Source: Bacteroidota bacterium
GTDB taxonomy: Bacteria > Bacteroidota > Ignavibacteria > Tepidaquicellales > Tepidaquicellaceae
Assembly (NCBI GenBank): GCA_018266875.1
Contig: JAFDZR010000018.1
Location: forward strand, 81,916 to 138,682
Direction: 5' to 3'
DNA: 56,767 nt
Each line of letters opens with the position of its first letter. Within the stretch, counting starts at the first letter, position 1. The translations under genes were made by a program, and so were the position numbers. This document shows, in pieces, positions 27,253 to 36,493 of the stretch. The notes under the pieces were generated by a model. It was not told the DNA's origin. It saw only the letters and a program-made list of their open reading frames with translations, and ran no database searches.

Positions 27253-30189
27253 TTAATTTTTCCATGCTGAAAGAGCGGATTCCGAAACGCTTCTGAGGGA
27301 CATTCCGGCTCCTTCTTTCAATAGACGGGAAAGATTGTCTTTTCCGAGTTCTTTATTTAAAATTGTATTAATTATATTAAGCTGATTCTGTTTATTCATA
27401 TTTAATCTGCCTTCAGATGTTTTAATTATTTTCTGCGCCGATCCTATGAGTATTGCAGCTTTTGAGAATTCTCCGTTTACAGATAATACTTCGGCCATAG
27501 TTATGAAATTTAATGCAGTATTTTTTTTATTATCTGTTTCAAAACTTAAATTCATGCAGTCTTTAAAATATTTTCCCGCTTCATTAAATTTTCCCATCTG
27601 AAATTTCAGATAACCTATGGAGCTGAGAGCTTTTTCAATATCGCTCTTGTCTTCGAGCTCCCTGTAGATCTCAAGACTTTCCTCAAAAAATTTCTGCGCT
27701 TTTTCAAACTCCCTGCTGTTCATGGATACATTTCCAAGATTGAAAAGAGATTCTGCTATTCCGTTTTTGTCCCCGAGTTCTTTCCTGATCTCAAGACTTT
27801 CCTCAGAGTATTTTCTGCCGAGATCAAATTTATTCCTGTCGAAGGCAAGATTACTGAGATTGTGAAGGGAATTGGCGATCCCGCGTTTATCGCCGATCTC
27901 TCTTTTTAATTTCAGACTCTCTTCATAGAATTTCAGACATTCGTCATAATTTTCAAGAATGAAAGCAACATTACCGAGGTTGTTGAAAGAATTTGCAATA
28001 ATATCCTTATCTCCTGTCTGTCTCCTGAGATCAAGGCTTTCGAGATAATACTGCTTTGCAAGTTTATAATTTTTAAGATCCAGCGCAACATTTCCAAGTC
28101 CGTTCAGTGATGCAGCCGTGATAGGAATATCACCAAGTTCGCGGCTCAGAATAAGACAATCATTATAATATTTTTCCGCCTGCTTATAATCTCCCTGAAA
28201 TCTTGTGATCTGCGCTGCGCGGAGAATAAGTTTTGCCAGAGCCGGTTTGCTTATTCCTTCCGGATTATTCAGAATTCCCATTGTTAATTTTCTCCCGGCC
28301 GAAATGTGTCCTCGTATGTCCCAGAATCTCCAGAGCGATCCTGCAAGCCGGGCACCTTTTTCCCTTTCTCCTGATATTACAGACCATTCGATCGCTGACT
28401 GAAGATTGAGATGATCCGTTTCCAGTTTTTCAAGCCAGTTGATGATCCCTTCTCCGGATAATCTTGGTTCAGCATTTTCGGAGAACTCCATAAAGTAATT
28501 TAAATATCTGCCGAATAATTTTTCTGTTCCCTTTTCTGTTTTCAGAAGGTCAGCGCCGTATTGTTTCATCGTTTCAAGTATTGAGTACCGTTCCTTTTTA
28601 TAGTCAAAGCTTATAATGGATTTTTCAGCGAGTAAGCCGAGCAGATCTATTATCTCTTTTTTACTTATAAAATTATCGGAACAGATTCCTTCGGCTGATT
28701 CTATTGTCCATCCTCCTTTGAAAACTGATAATCTTTTCCAGAGCAGTTTCTCTTTTTCAGTGAGCAGATCATAACTCCAGTCTATAAGGGCTTTCAATGT
28801 CTGCTGTCTTGGCAGTGAAGTTCTTTTCCCGTCCGAGAGCAAATTAAAGCGGTCATCAAGTCTGTCCCGTATCTGTTCAACGGTTAATACCTTGGTTCTG
28901 GCAGCAGCAAGTTCAATCGCAAGCGGAATTCCGTCCAGACTGCTGCAGATCTCGGCAAGCGAGGCAGAATTTTTTTTATCTGCTTGAAAATCCGGATTTA
29001 CCGCCAGAGCTCTCTCAATAAACAACCGTACTGATTCATACTTCGACAGCTGTTCAGACGATTCTCTGTCAGATGGATCCGGCTGGGTAAGCGGAGGAAT
29101 TTTGTAGATCTGCTCCCCGGCGCAGTTCAGAGCTTCCCGGCTTGTAGCAATTATCTTAAGCTCCGGACATGAGATAAGTAATCTTTCCGCAAGTTCAGCG
29201 CATGCAGTAACCAGATGTTCACAGTTGTCAAGTATAACCAGTATTTCCTTATCTTTTAAATAACCGGTCAGTGTCTCTTCGGGAGTTTTATTCGGCTCTT
29301 CCTTCAGTCCGAAAATATTTATCAGTGCCTCAGGCAAAGACTCAGTGTCACTTATTGCTGCCAGTTCAACAAGCCAGACACCGTTTAAAAAATCATCAAT
29401 AAGGTCGGCTCCGGTCTGAAGAGCGAATCTGGTCTTTCCGGCTCCTCCCGCACCGGTCAGAGTCAGCAGACGGTTATTGCTTAATAATTCCTTTGCATGC
29501 TTTATTTCCTCTTCTCTTCCTATAAAGTTAGTCAGCTGCACTGGAAGATTATTCGGACGCGCATCGAGAGTTTTCAGAGGCGGGAAGTCTGCGCGGAGTC
29601 CGGGACCGGTAATCTGATAAAGTCTGATCGGCTGAATGACATCTTTGAGTCTCCGCTCACCGAGGTCCCGGAATGAAATTTCATTTGTCTCAAAGACTCG
29701 AAGGCTATAAGTATTTATCTCAGACTTGTTTTCACCTGGAGACTCAGAGCCATCGAGGCAAAGTATGTGTGCATCATTTGAAATAAGTATCTGCTCACCG
29801 TAAGCGGCGGACATAACTCTTGAAGCTCTTGCAAGCGTTATGTATCCCATGTAATCTTTCCCGTTCCATTCCGCTTTTCCTGAATGAATTCCCATTCTGA
29901 CCTTTATAACGGCGCCGTTCCACTTTTCGCCGGACAATTTTAACTGGGCATCCACTGCTGCCTTCACAGCATCATCGGCATTTTGAAAAGCGCAGCAGTA
30001 CGCATCTCCTGCAATTTTAAAGATGTGACCGTTATTTGATTCAACTGCATCTCTCAATATTGTATTATGTCTTTCCAGCGCAGCGGGAAGCAACTCCGGA
30101 AAATCCTGAGAAAGCTTTGTACTTCCCTCAATATCTGTGAAAAGAAAAGTTACATTTCCCGAAGGTATCTTACTTTCATTTTCATTCAT
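27253..30189 (-). CDS. Class III nucleotide cyclase - NB-ARC/STAND NTPase - TPR protein (copy 1 of 3)
   Basis: About 978 residues from the ATG at 30189. Residues 1-180 form a class III cyclase domain: VTFLFTDIEGSTKL has metal Asp 1, FKIAGDAYCCAF has metal Asp 2 and adenine Lys, and KDYMG has the second adenine-specifying Asp. The transition-state Asn position reads ITLARASR, with Ala there but Arg kept. Residues about 210-470 form an NB-ARC NTPase: Walker A GAGGAGKT, Walker B ILVILDNCEHL and GIPLAIELAAAR. From about 600 are TPR repeats of 40 residues. There is no DNA-binding domain, so it may be a STAND-type signalling protein that senses through TPRs. The frame is open to 30246, but those extra codons cover a repeat. 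First of three tandem paralogues on the minus strand. Confidence 0.88.
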   Translation of the reverse strand: MNENESKIPSGNVTFLFTDIEGSTKLSQDFPELLPAALERHNTILRDAVESNNGHIFKIAGDAYCCAFQNADDAVKAAVDAQLKLSGEKWNGAVIKVRMGIHSGKAEWNGKDYMGYITLARASRVMSAAYGEQILISNDAHILCLDGSESPGENKSEINTYSLRVFETNEISFRDLGERRLKDVIQPIRLYQITGPGLRADFPPLKTLDARPNNLPVQLTNFIGREEEIKHAKELLSNNRLLTLTGAGGAGKTRFALQTGADLIDDFLNGVWLVELAAISDTESLPEALINIFGLKEEPNKTPEETLTGYLKDKEILVILDNCEHLVTACAELAERLLISCPELKIIATSREALNCAGEQIYKIPPLTQPDPSDRESSEQLSKYESVRLFIERALAVNPDFQADKKNSASLAEICSSLDGIPLAIELAAARTKVLTVEQIRDRLDDRFNLLSDGKRTSLPRQQTLKALIDWSYDLLTEKEKLLWKRLSVFKGGWTIESAEGICSDNFISKKEIIDLLGLLAEKSIISFDYKKERYSILETMKQYGADLLKTEKGTEKLFGRYLNYFMEFSENAEPRLSGEGIINWLEKLETDHLNLQSAIEWSVISGEREKGARLAGSLWRFWDIRGHISAGRKLTMGILNNPEGISKPALAKLILRAAQITRFQGDYKQAEKYYNDCLILSRELGDIPITAASLNGLGNVALDLKNYKLAKQYYLESLDLRRQTGDKDIIANSFNNLGNVAFILENYDECLKFYEESLKLKREIGDKRGIANSLHNLSNLAFDRNKFDLGRKYSEESLEIRKELGDKNGIAESLFNLGNVSMNSREFEKAQKFFEESLEIYRELEDKSDIEKALSSIGYLKFQMGKFNEAGKYFKDCMNLSFETDNKKNTALNFITMAEVLSVNGEFSKAAILIGSAQKIIKTSEGRLNMNKQNQLNIINTILNKELGKDNLSRLLKEGAGMSLRSVSESALSAWKN

Positions 30190-30304
30190 ATTCAACAATT
30201 GTACATTTAAAATTGAACATTGAAAATTGACAGGTACTGCCTTCAATATCTGTGAATAGAAAAATTATATTCCCGGACGGTATATTTTTTTCACTGCCGC
30301 TCAT
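30182..30304 (-). pseudogene. Truncated cyclase 5' end as a 40-codon mini-ORF coupled to copy 1
   Basis: The ATG at 30304 opens MSGSEKNIPSGNIIFLFTDI, then EGST, equal to the first 24 codons of the cyclase domain. At that point the homology stops and the frame goes on CQFSMFNFKCTIVEYE to a TGA at 30182, overlapping the ATG of copy 1 at 30189. It lies 25 bases after the stop of copy 2. The cut after the EGST codons is near that in the fragment at 33256-33336. It may be a remnant of a tandem duplication, or a leader ORF coupling translation of copy 1. Confidence 0.6.
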
Positions 30305-30328
30305 TTAAAAATATTGAATATTGAACAT

Positions 30329-33253
30329 TTACAGTTTATCATTTAAAATTAAATCAGCCGCATCTTCCACCCTCATATTTTTCCCTTCTTCCCAGTACTT
30401 TTCAAACTCTTCATCACTTAATTGCTCACGAAGATTTTCAATATTTTCATCTTTTATTTTCTGTTCTTTTTTATCTAAAACCGCTCCCATTGATTCCAAT
30501 GCTTTTTCTGCAGCACTCAGCAATTTTATTGCCATTTCAAATTCTCCAAGTCTGTATGCTGAATTTCCCAGGTAGTTTAAAGAATCAGCCATTCCGATTT
30601 TATAACCAATTTCCTTATAAATAGCCAGGCTTTCTTCATATAATTTTTTAGCCTGATTATAATCTCCCTGATCGTATGCTACATTTCCGACATTCTTTAT
30701 GGATTCAGCAATTCCATTTTTGTTACCGATTTTCTTTCTGATATCCAGGCTTTCTTCATAATATTTCTTTGCCTGTTCATATTCTCCCTGATTGCTTGCC
30801 ACGCTTCCCAGGTTGCTTATTAAAGCTGCAATTCCATTCTTGCTGCCAATTTCCTCACAAATATGAAGGCTTTCTTTATAATATTTCTTTGCCTGTTCGT
30901 AATCTCCTTTGTAGTATGCTACATTTCCCAGGTTGTTTATGGATCTGGCAATTCCATCTTTGTCACCAATTTCTTTTTTAATGACCAGGCTTTCTTCATA
31001 ATATTTCTTTGCCTGTTCATAATCTCCCTGATTTAATGCTATATTTCCCAGGCTGAGTATGGGTGTAGCAATTCCTTTTTTGTCACCGATTTCTTTATAA
31101 ATAGCCAGACTTTCTTCATAATATTTTTTAGCCTGTTCATAATCTCCCTGACTTAATGATACATTTCCAAGATTGTGTATTGATCCGGCAATTCCGCTTT
31201 TGTCACCGGATTCCTTTCTGATATTCAGGATTTCTTCATAATATTTTTTAGCCTGTTCATAATCTCCCTGAGCTGATTTAAAACTACCAATCCAGTTGAG
31301 CACCTTAACTTTTGATGACTTACCTAATGTTGCGGAACTTTCCAGAATATTTTCGATTAATCTTATTCCTGTTGAATATTGTCCTGTTATATTCCAGAAT
31401 CTTCCAAGTGCTGCGGCAGTTTGAACACCTTTTTCTGTATTCTCATTTCTGACAGACCATTCTATGGCAGATATAAAGTTACTATGATCAGCTTCAATAA
31501 TATGCATCCATAATTTTGTGTTTTCACCTAACAATTCAGGCTTTGCCCTTTCAGATAGTTCAGAAAAATAATTCAGATGCTTTATAAATATATCATTTCC
31601 ATCTGATAACTTTTTGATTCCGTAATCTTTTAAACTTTCAAGTATCCGGTATCTGTCTTTTGTCAAATCATAAATTATAACAGACTTTTCAGTAAGCTGA
31701 CTAAGAAGATCAAGTATCTCATACTTACTTATTATTTCATCTGAACAAACTTCCTCTGCTGCTTCCAGTGTCCATCCGCCCGAAAAGACAGAGAGTCTGC
31801 TCCAAAGAATTTTTTCATTTTCCGAAAGCAGATCATAGCTCCAGTCTATTAGCGCTCTCAAAGTCTGTTGTCTTGGTAATGCTGTCCTGTTTCCTCCTGT
31901 CAGTAGATTGAATCTGTCATCAAGTCTTTCATATATTTTTTCTAATGATAATATTTTTGTCCTTGCTGCAGCAAGTTCTATTGCAAGAGGAATTCCGTCA
32001 AGCCTTGAACAAACCTCTGCCATTGCCGGTGCGTTTTCATTCGTAACTCTGAATTTTGGATTTACAGCAAGAGCTCTTTCGATAAATAAACGGACAGATT
32101 CATATTGAGTCAGTTGTTCCGGTGTATTATTATAATTTGTATCAGGAAGTGAAAGCGGCGGGATTCTGTAAGTCTGTTCTCCTTTGCAATTCAAAGCTTC
32201 GCGGCTTGTTGCAATTATCTTCAGCTTTGGACAGGAAGAAAGCAGTCTTTCAGCCAGTTCTGCGCAGGCACTAACAATATGCTCGCAATTATCAAGTATT
32301 ATTAATATTTCTTTTTCTAATAAATATTCAGCTAATATTTCTTCAATATTTTTATTTGGTTCTTCCTTAAGACCAAAAACATTGATCAGTTCAACATTTA
32401 AAGAATCCGGTTCACTTATTGCTTCCAGCTCAATAAACCATACTCCGTTAGCAAAGTCATCTATCATATACGCTCCGGTCTGAAGAGAGAATCTCGTTTT
32501 ACCTGCTCCGCCCGAACCTGTCAGCGTCAATAATCGATTATCTTTTAATATTTCTTTGGCATGCTTTATTTCTTCCTCCCTGCCGATAAAATTAGTCAGC
32601 TGAATTGGAAGATTATTCGGACGTGCATCAAGAGTTTTTAATGGTGGAAATTCTTTCCTTAATCCTTCGGATTCAACCTGATATAATTTTATAGGCTCTA
32701 TTACATCTTTAAGTCTTCTTTCACCCAGATCACGGAATGAAATTTCTTTCGCCTCAAAGTCTCTAAGGCTCAGAGATTCCGGATTATTCTCATTTTTTCT
32801 TTGAGTATTAGAGCCTTCGAGGCATAGTAAATATGCATCATTTGAAATAAGTATTTGCTCTCCGTATGCAGCGGACATTACCCTGGTTACTCTTGCGAGA
32901 GTCATATAGCCCATATAATCATGCCCGTTCCATTCAGCTTTACCCGAATGTATTCCTATCCGGATTTTAATTACTGCATTATCCCATTTTTCTTTTCCCA
33001 GTTCAGTCTGCGCTTCAACTGAAGCTTTCACTGCATCATCAGCATTCTCAAAAGCGCAGCAAAATGCATCTCCGACTATTTTAAATACAAAACCGTTATT
33101 GGATTCAACTGCATTTCTCAGAATTTCATTATGTCTTTCAAGTGCAGCATGAAGTTTATCCGGAAACTGCTGCGAAAGCTTTGTACTACCCTCAATATCT
33201 GTGAATAGAAAAGTTAAATTTCCCGATGGTATCTTTCTTTCATTTTCTTTCAT
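30329..33253 (-). CDS. Class III nucleotide cyclase - NB-ARC/STAND NTPase - TPR protein (copy 2 of 3)
   Basis: About 974 residues from the ATG at 33253 (the frame is open to 33262). The cyclase domain has LTFLFTDIEGSTKL and FKIVGDAFCCAF, with both metal Asp and the adenine Lys, and HDYMG with the second adenine-specifying Asp. Walker A is GSGGAGKT, Walker B ILIILDNCEHI. The TPR region (about 665-905) is six nearly identical 40-residue units of the form YEQAKKYYEESLxIxKEIGD, visible as 120-bp DNA repeats at 30542-31261. Near-identity of the units implies recent expansion or gene conversion. It is the middle of three tandem paralogues and follows copy 3 by 144 bases with a mini-ORF between. Confidence 0.88.
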   Translation of the reverse strand: MKENERKIPSGNLTFLFTDIEGSTKLSQQFPDKLHAALERHNEILRNAVESNNGFVFKIVGDAFCCAFENADDAVKASVEAQTELGKEKWDNAVIKIRIGIHSGKAEWNGHDYMGYMTLARVTRVMSAAYGEQILISNDAYLLCLEGSNTQRKNENNPESLSLRDFEAKEISFRDLGERRLKDVIEPIKLYQVESEGLRKEFPPLKTLDARPNNLPIQLTNFIGREEEIKHAKEILKDNRLLTLTGSGGAGKTRFSLQTGAYMIDDFANGVWFIELEAISEPDSLNVELINVFGLKEEPNKNIEEILAEYLLEKEILIILDNCEHIVSACAELAERLLSSCPKLKIIATSREALNCKGEQTYRIPPLSLPDTNYNNTPEQLTQYESVRLFIERALAVNPKFRVTNENAPAMAEVCSRLDGIPLAIELAAARTKILSLEKIYERLDDRFNLLTGGNRTALPRQQTLRALIDWSYDLLSENEKILWSRLSVFSGGWTLEAAEEVCSDEIISKYEILDLLSQLTEKSVIIYDLTKDRYRILESLKDYGIKKLSDGNDIFIKHLNYFSELSERAKPELLGENTKLWMHIIEADHSNFISAIEWSVRNENTEKGVQTAAALGRFWNITGQYSTGIRLIENILESSATLGKSSKVKVLNWIGSFKSAQGDYEQAKKYYEEILNIRKESGDKSGIAGSIHNLGNVSLSQGDYEQAKKYYEESLAIYKEIGDKKGIATPILSLGNIALNQGDYEQAKKYYEESLVIKKEIGDKDGIARSINNLGNVAYYKGDYEQAKKYYKESLHICEEIGSKNGIAALISNLGSVASNQGEYEQAKKYYEESLDIRKKIGNKNGIAESIKNVGNVAYDQGDYNQAKKLYEESLAIYKEIGYKIGMADSLNYLGNSAYRLGEFEMAIKLLSAAEKALESMGAVLDKKEQKIKDENIENLREQLSDEEFEKYWEEGKNMRVEDAADLILNDKL
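30542..31261. repeat. Six 120-bp coding repeats (TPR units of copy 2)
   Basis: The string AATCTCC (one unit reads ATTCTCC) recurs at 31261, 31141, 31021, 30901, 30781 and 30661, exactly every 120 bases. Each unit encodes one 40-residue TPR (GDYEQAKKYYEESL, then ..GNVAYDQ). Units vary by a few bases each and are in frame, so copy number could change by recombination without breaking the reading frame. Confidence 0.92.
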
Positions 33254-33255
33254 AT

Positions 33256-33336
33256 TCAACAATTGAACATTGAAAATTGACAGGCGTTGCTTTCGATGTC
33301 AGTGAATAAGAAAGTCATGTTGCCGGTTGGTTTCAT
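33256..33336 (-). pseudogene. Truncated cyclase 5' end as a 26-codon mini-ORF before copy 2
   Basis: The ATG at 33336 opens MKPTGNMTFLFTDIES, which matches the cyclase start (PSGNVTFLFTDIEGS), then runs NACQFSMFNC to a TGA at 33256, two bases before the ATG of copy 2. After the cyclase part the amino acids CQFSMFN are the same as in the mini-ORF at 30182-30304. Two copies with the same join argue for a shared event or selection, not random decay. Confidence 0.6.
33264..33283. repeat. 20-bp repeat joined to both cyclase mini-ORFs
   Basis: The plus-strand sequence GAACATTGAAAATTGACAGG is identical at 33264-33283 and 30214-30233. In both places it sits where homology to the cyclase ends, just upstream of the next cyclase gene. 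Related AT-rich copies (TTGAACATTTAGAGTTGAAC) occur upstream of copy 3 at about 36448-36467 and near 30315-30335. Confidence 0.8.
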
Positions 33337-33396
33337 TTATTTAATTAATAAATTGGAATTAAGAATAACGAATTAATTATTACTAAAAATCATATA

Positions 33397-36300
33397 TCAA
33401 TTAGCTAATATCAATTGACATGCTTTTTCCGTTGTCAAAGATTTTCCTTTATCAAAATTTTCAGAAAAATCCTCAGGAGGTATTATTACTTTTAACCCGC
33501 TAAATAATTTGTCATAAATGATTTGATCAGATATCGGAAGTTTAATTTTTTTCAACTCAAAATACTCTCTGTTAATAAATCCAAGCATCTGAAGACTAAG
33601 TTCAAAGTATCTATCACTGTTAAACATTTGAGCAAATCTTAATATATTGAGTACAATGTCTTTTTTGTTTCCGGTTTCAATGTATAATTCCATACTTTCC
33701 CTGTAATTCCTTTTCGCAAGTTCGTATTCTTTCTTTTGGAAAGCTATCTTACCCAGACCGAACAGTGAATCTGCAGTTAAGGTTTTTGCTTTTATCATGC
33801 GGCTTATATCAAGACTTTTGTTAAATAATTCCGTCGCTTTCTCCAAATCATTTTGCTCAAGAGAGGTTTTTCCCAGATTGAATAACGAATCTGCAATACA
33901 GCTTTTTTCATTTATCTCAATTGAAATATCGAGACTCTCCTTATAAAATATCCATGCGTCCGAATATTCTCCCTGATTATATGATACATTACCAAGGTTA
34001 ATTAATGAAATGGCAATACCTTCCTTATTTCCTGTCTGATACCTTAACTGCAAACTCTCCTGAAGAAGATCTTTTGCTTTCAGGTATTCACCCATTTCAA
34101 AGGCTATGATTCCGAGGTTATTAAGACTTACTGCAATTCCGAATATATCTTCTGACTCACGGCGTGTTGCCAGACTCTCTTCGTACAATTCAAAAGCTCT
34201 GGAATATTTTCCCTGATTTGAAAACACATTGGCCAGATTGTTAAGCACAATCGCATAACCGAGCTTATTGCCTGTCTCCCTGTATAACCCGAGACTTTCC
34301 TCATATAAAACTGCAGACTCATCATATCTTCCCTGATCATATTCCAGTATTCCAAGTCTGACAAGAGATTCCGCGGTACCGGCTTTATCTCCCAATTCCC
34401 GCCTTATCCGAAGACTTTCAACAATTAATTCCCTGGCTTTATCAACATCACCATTCAGTCTTTCAAAATTTCCCAATTGACATATGAGAGTGCAATAAAG
34501 CGGATTTCTGGTTTCAGTGTTCTTTTGTAAAACAGTTTCCAGCCAGTGTATCCCATCAGTTATATATCCAAGATTTTGCCAAAACCTTCCCATTGCTGCG
34601 CATAACCTTAACCCTTCTGCATTGTGAAGACTTTCAGCTGACCACTTCAATGCTTTTTCAAGGTTTCCAATCTCATTCTCAAAGATCTTTGTTATCATCT
34701 CGGATTCAACCCCTCTTAATTTCTTATTTCCTTTTTCAGCCAGTTCCAGAAAAAATTTAAAATGTTTTTCTGAAAATTTTTCAAATTCGTTGGTCTCTTT
34801 AATTTTATCATTTGCATATTGTCTGATAGTTTCAAGAATCAAAAATCTTTCCTTTTCAATATTATACAGTACAATTGATTTTTCTGTCAGACTGTCTAAT
34901 ATTTCAAATACTTCGCTTTTATCAATTATATTATCCGAACAAATTTCTTCGGCTGCCTCCAGTGTCCATCCTCCAGAAAACACACTCAGTCTGTTCCAGA
35001 ATTTTTTTTCTTTATCAGAAAGCAGATCATAGCTCCAGTCTATCAAAGCTCTTAAAGTCTGTTGTCTCGGCACAGCTGTTCTCTTTCCTCCTGTCAGTAA
35101 ATTAAACCTGCTGCTTAACCGTTCACAGATTTTTTCAACAGGGAGAATTTTTACTCTTGCAGCGGCCAGCTCGATAGCAAGTGGAATCCCTTCAAGCTGA
35201 TAACAGATCTCCGCAATTGCAGGGGCGTTCTTGTTATTGACTCTGAATCCGGAATTGACTGACAAACCTCTTTCGATAAAAAGTCTCACAGCTTCATACT
35301 GTGATAATTTCTCCAGTGAAATTGTTTCTTTTGGATCGGGAATATCAAGTGACGATATTCTGTGAGTTTGCTCTCCGTAACATCTCAAAGCTTCCCTGCT
35401 CGTTGCCAATAATTTTAACTTCGGACAATTACTTAAAATTTTCAAAGCTAATTTTGCGCTGGCTTCCACAATATGTTCACAGTTGTCAATTATGATAAGC
35501 ATTTCTTTATCACGGAGATAATCACACAAAGTATCTTCGGAAATTCTATTCGGTTCTTCTTTCAGTTGAAAAATTTTTAATAATTCAGTTGTCAAGATTT
35601 CAGGATCTGTGATTGAAGCAAATTCAACAAGCCATACGCCGTTTTCAAAATCATCAATAATATCGGCAGATACCTGCAGCGCAATACGCGTCTTACCTAC
35701 TCCGCCCGAACCGGTCAGCGTTAATAGGCGGGATTTATTTAATAATTTTTTTATTTTTAAAATCTCTGATTCTCTGCCTATAAAACTTGTAAGCTGAACG
35801 GGTAAATTATTCGGACGCGCATCAAGTGTCTTTAAAGGAGGAAATTCTTTCCTTAAACCTTCGTATTCAATCTGAAATAATCTAATAGGCTCAATGACAT
35901 CTTTCAGTCTCCTCTCGCCCAGATCACGGAATTCTGCCTCAAAGTCTCCAAGGCTCAAAGATTCCGGATCATTCTCATTTCTTCTTTGAGTATTAGAGCC
36001 TTCGAGGCAAAGTAAATGTGCATCATCAGAAATAAGTATCTGTTCACCGTAAGCGGCTGACATCACTCTCGCTGCTCTTGCAAGCGTAATATAACCCATA
36101 TACCTCTCACCGCTCCATTCCGCATTTCCGGAATGAATACCGATCCTTACTCTGATCACAGCTTCATCCCAGTTTTCTTTTCCAAGCTCTGTCTGAATTT
36201 CAACAGCAGCTTTCACAGCATCCATTGCATTTTCAAAAGCAGAAAAGAATGAGTCTCCTATCATCTCATAAATGAATCCGTTATTGGATTCCAGGGCTTC

Positions 36301-36438
36301 TTTCAATATTTGATTGTGCCTTTCCAAAACAGCATTAAGCGATTCAGGAAAGTCCTGGGATAACTTAGTGCTTCCCTCTATATCAGTGAAAAGAAAAGTT
36401 ACATTTCCGGACGGTAAATTTTTTTTAATAGCACTCAT
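33397..36438 (-). CDS. Class III nucleotide cyclase - NB-ARC/STAND NTPase - TPR protein (copy 3 of 3)
   Basis: 1013 residues, with an ATG at 36438 before NLPSGNVTFLFTDIEG. Both metal Asp are kept (FTDIEGST; MIGDSFFSAF), but the adenine-specifying Lys is Glu here (YEMIGD) and the other adenine position is Arg (GERYMG) instead of Asp. Glu at the first position is what guanylate cyclases carry. The NTPase has GSGGVGKT as Walker A, MLIIIDNCEHI as Walker B and GIPLAIELAAAR. TPR units of 40 residues follow from about 640, more diverged than in copy 2. It is the first gene of the tandem array in transcription order. Function may be nucleotide signalling; catalytic activity is uncertain. Confidence 0.86.
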   Translation of the reverse strand: MSAIKKNLPSGNVTFLFTDIEGSTKLSQDFPESLNAVLERHNQILKEALESNNGFIYEMIGDSFFSAFENAMDAVKAAVEIQTELGKENWDEAVIRVRIGIHSGNAEWSGERYMGYITLARAARVMSAAYGEQILISDDAHLLCLEGSNTQRRNENDPESLSLGDFEAEFRDLGERRLKDVIEPIRLFQIEYEGLRKEFPPLKTLDARPNNLPVQLTSFIGRESEILKIKKLLNKSRLLTLTGSGGVGKTRIALQVSADIIDDFENGVWLVEFASITDPEILTTELLKIFQLKEEPNRISEDTLCDYLRDKEMLIIIDNCEHIVEASAKLALKILSNCPKLKLLATSREALRCYGEQTHRISSLDIPDPKETISLEKLSQYEAVRLFIERGLSVNSGFRVNNKNAPAIAEICYQLEGIPLAIELAAARVKILPVEKICERLSSRFNLLTGGKRTAVPRQQTLRALIDWSYDLLSDKEKKFWNRLSVFSGGWTLEAAEEICSDNIIDKSEVFEILDSLTEKSIVLYNIEKERFLILETIRQYANDKIKETNEFEKFSEKHFKFFLELAEKGNKKLRGVESEMITKIFENEIGNLEKALKWSAESLHNAEGLRLCAAMGRFWQNLGYITDGIHWLETVLQKNTETRNPLYCTLICQLGNFERLNGDVDKARELIVESLRIRRELGDKAGTAESLVRLGILEYDQGRYDESAVLYEESLGLYRETGNKLGYAIVLNNLANVFSNQGKYSRAFELYEESLATRRESEDIFGIAVSLNNLGIIAFEMGEYLKAKDLLQESLQLRYQTGNKEGIAISLINLGNVSYNQGEYSDAWIFYKESLDISIEINEKSCIADSLFNLGKTSLEQNDLEKATELFNKSLDISRMIKAKTLTADSLFGLGKIAFQKKEYELAKRNYRESMELYIETGNKKDIVLNILRFAQMFNSDRYFELSLQMLGFINREYFELKKIKLPISDQIIYDKLFSGLKVIIPPEDFSENFDKGKSLTTEKACQLILAN

Positions 36439-36493
36439 GTAGGACAGTTGAACATTTAGAGTTGAACATTTGCATTCTAAAATTTAAATATGA

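Noticed and set aside
30542-31261. Regularly spaced 120-bp repeats, possible CRISPR-like array
   Set aside because: The period is a multiple of three, units are in frame and encode TPRs inside a long gene; there are no variable spacers between short repeats.
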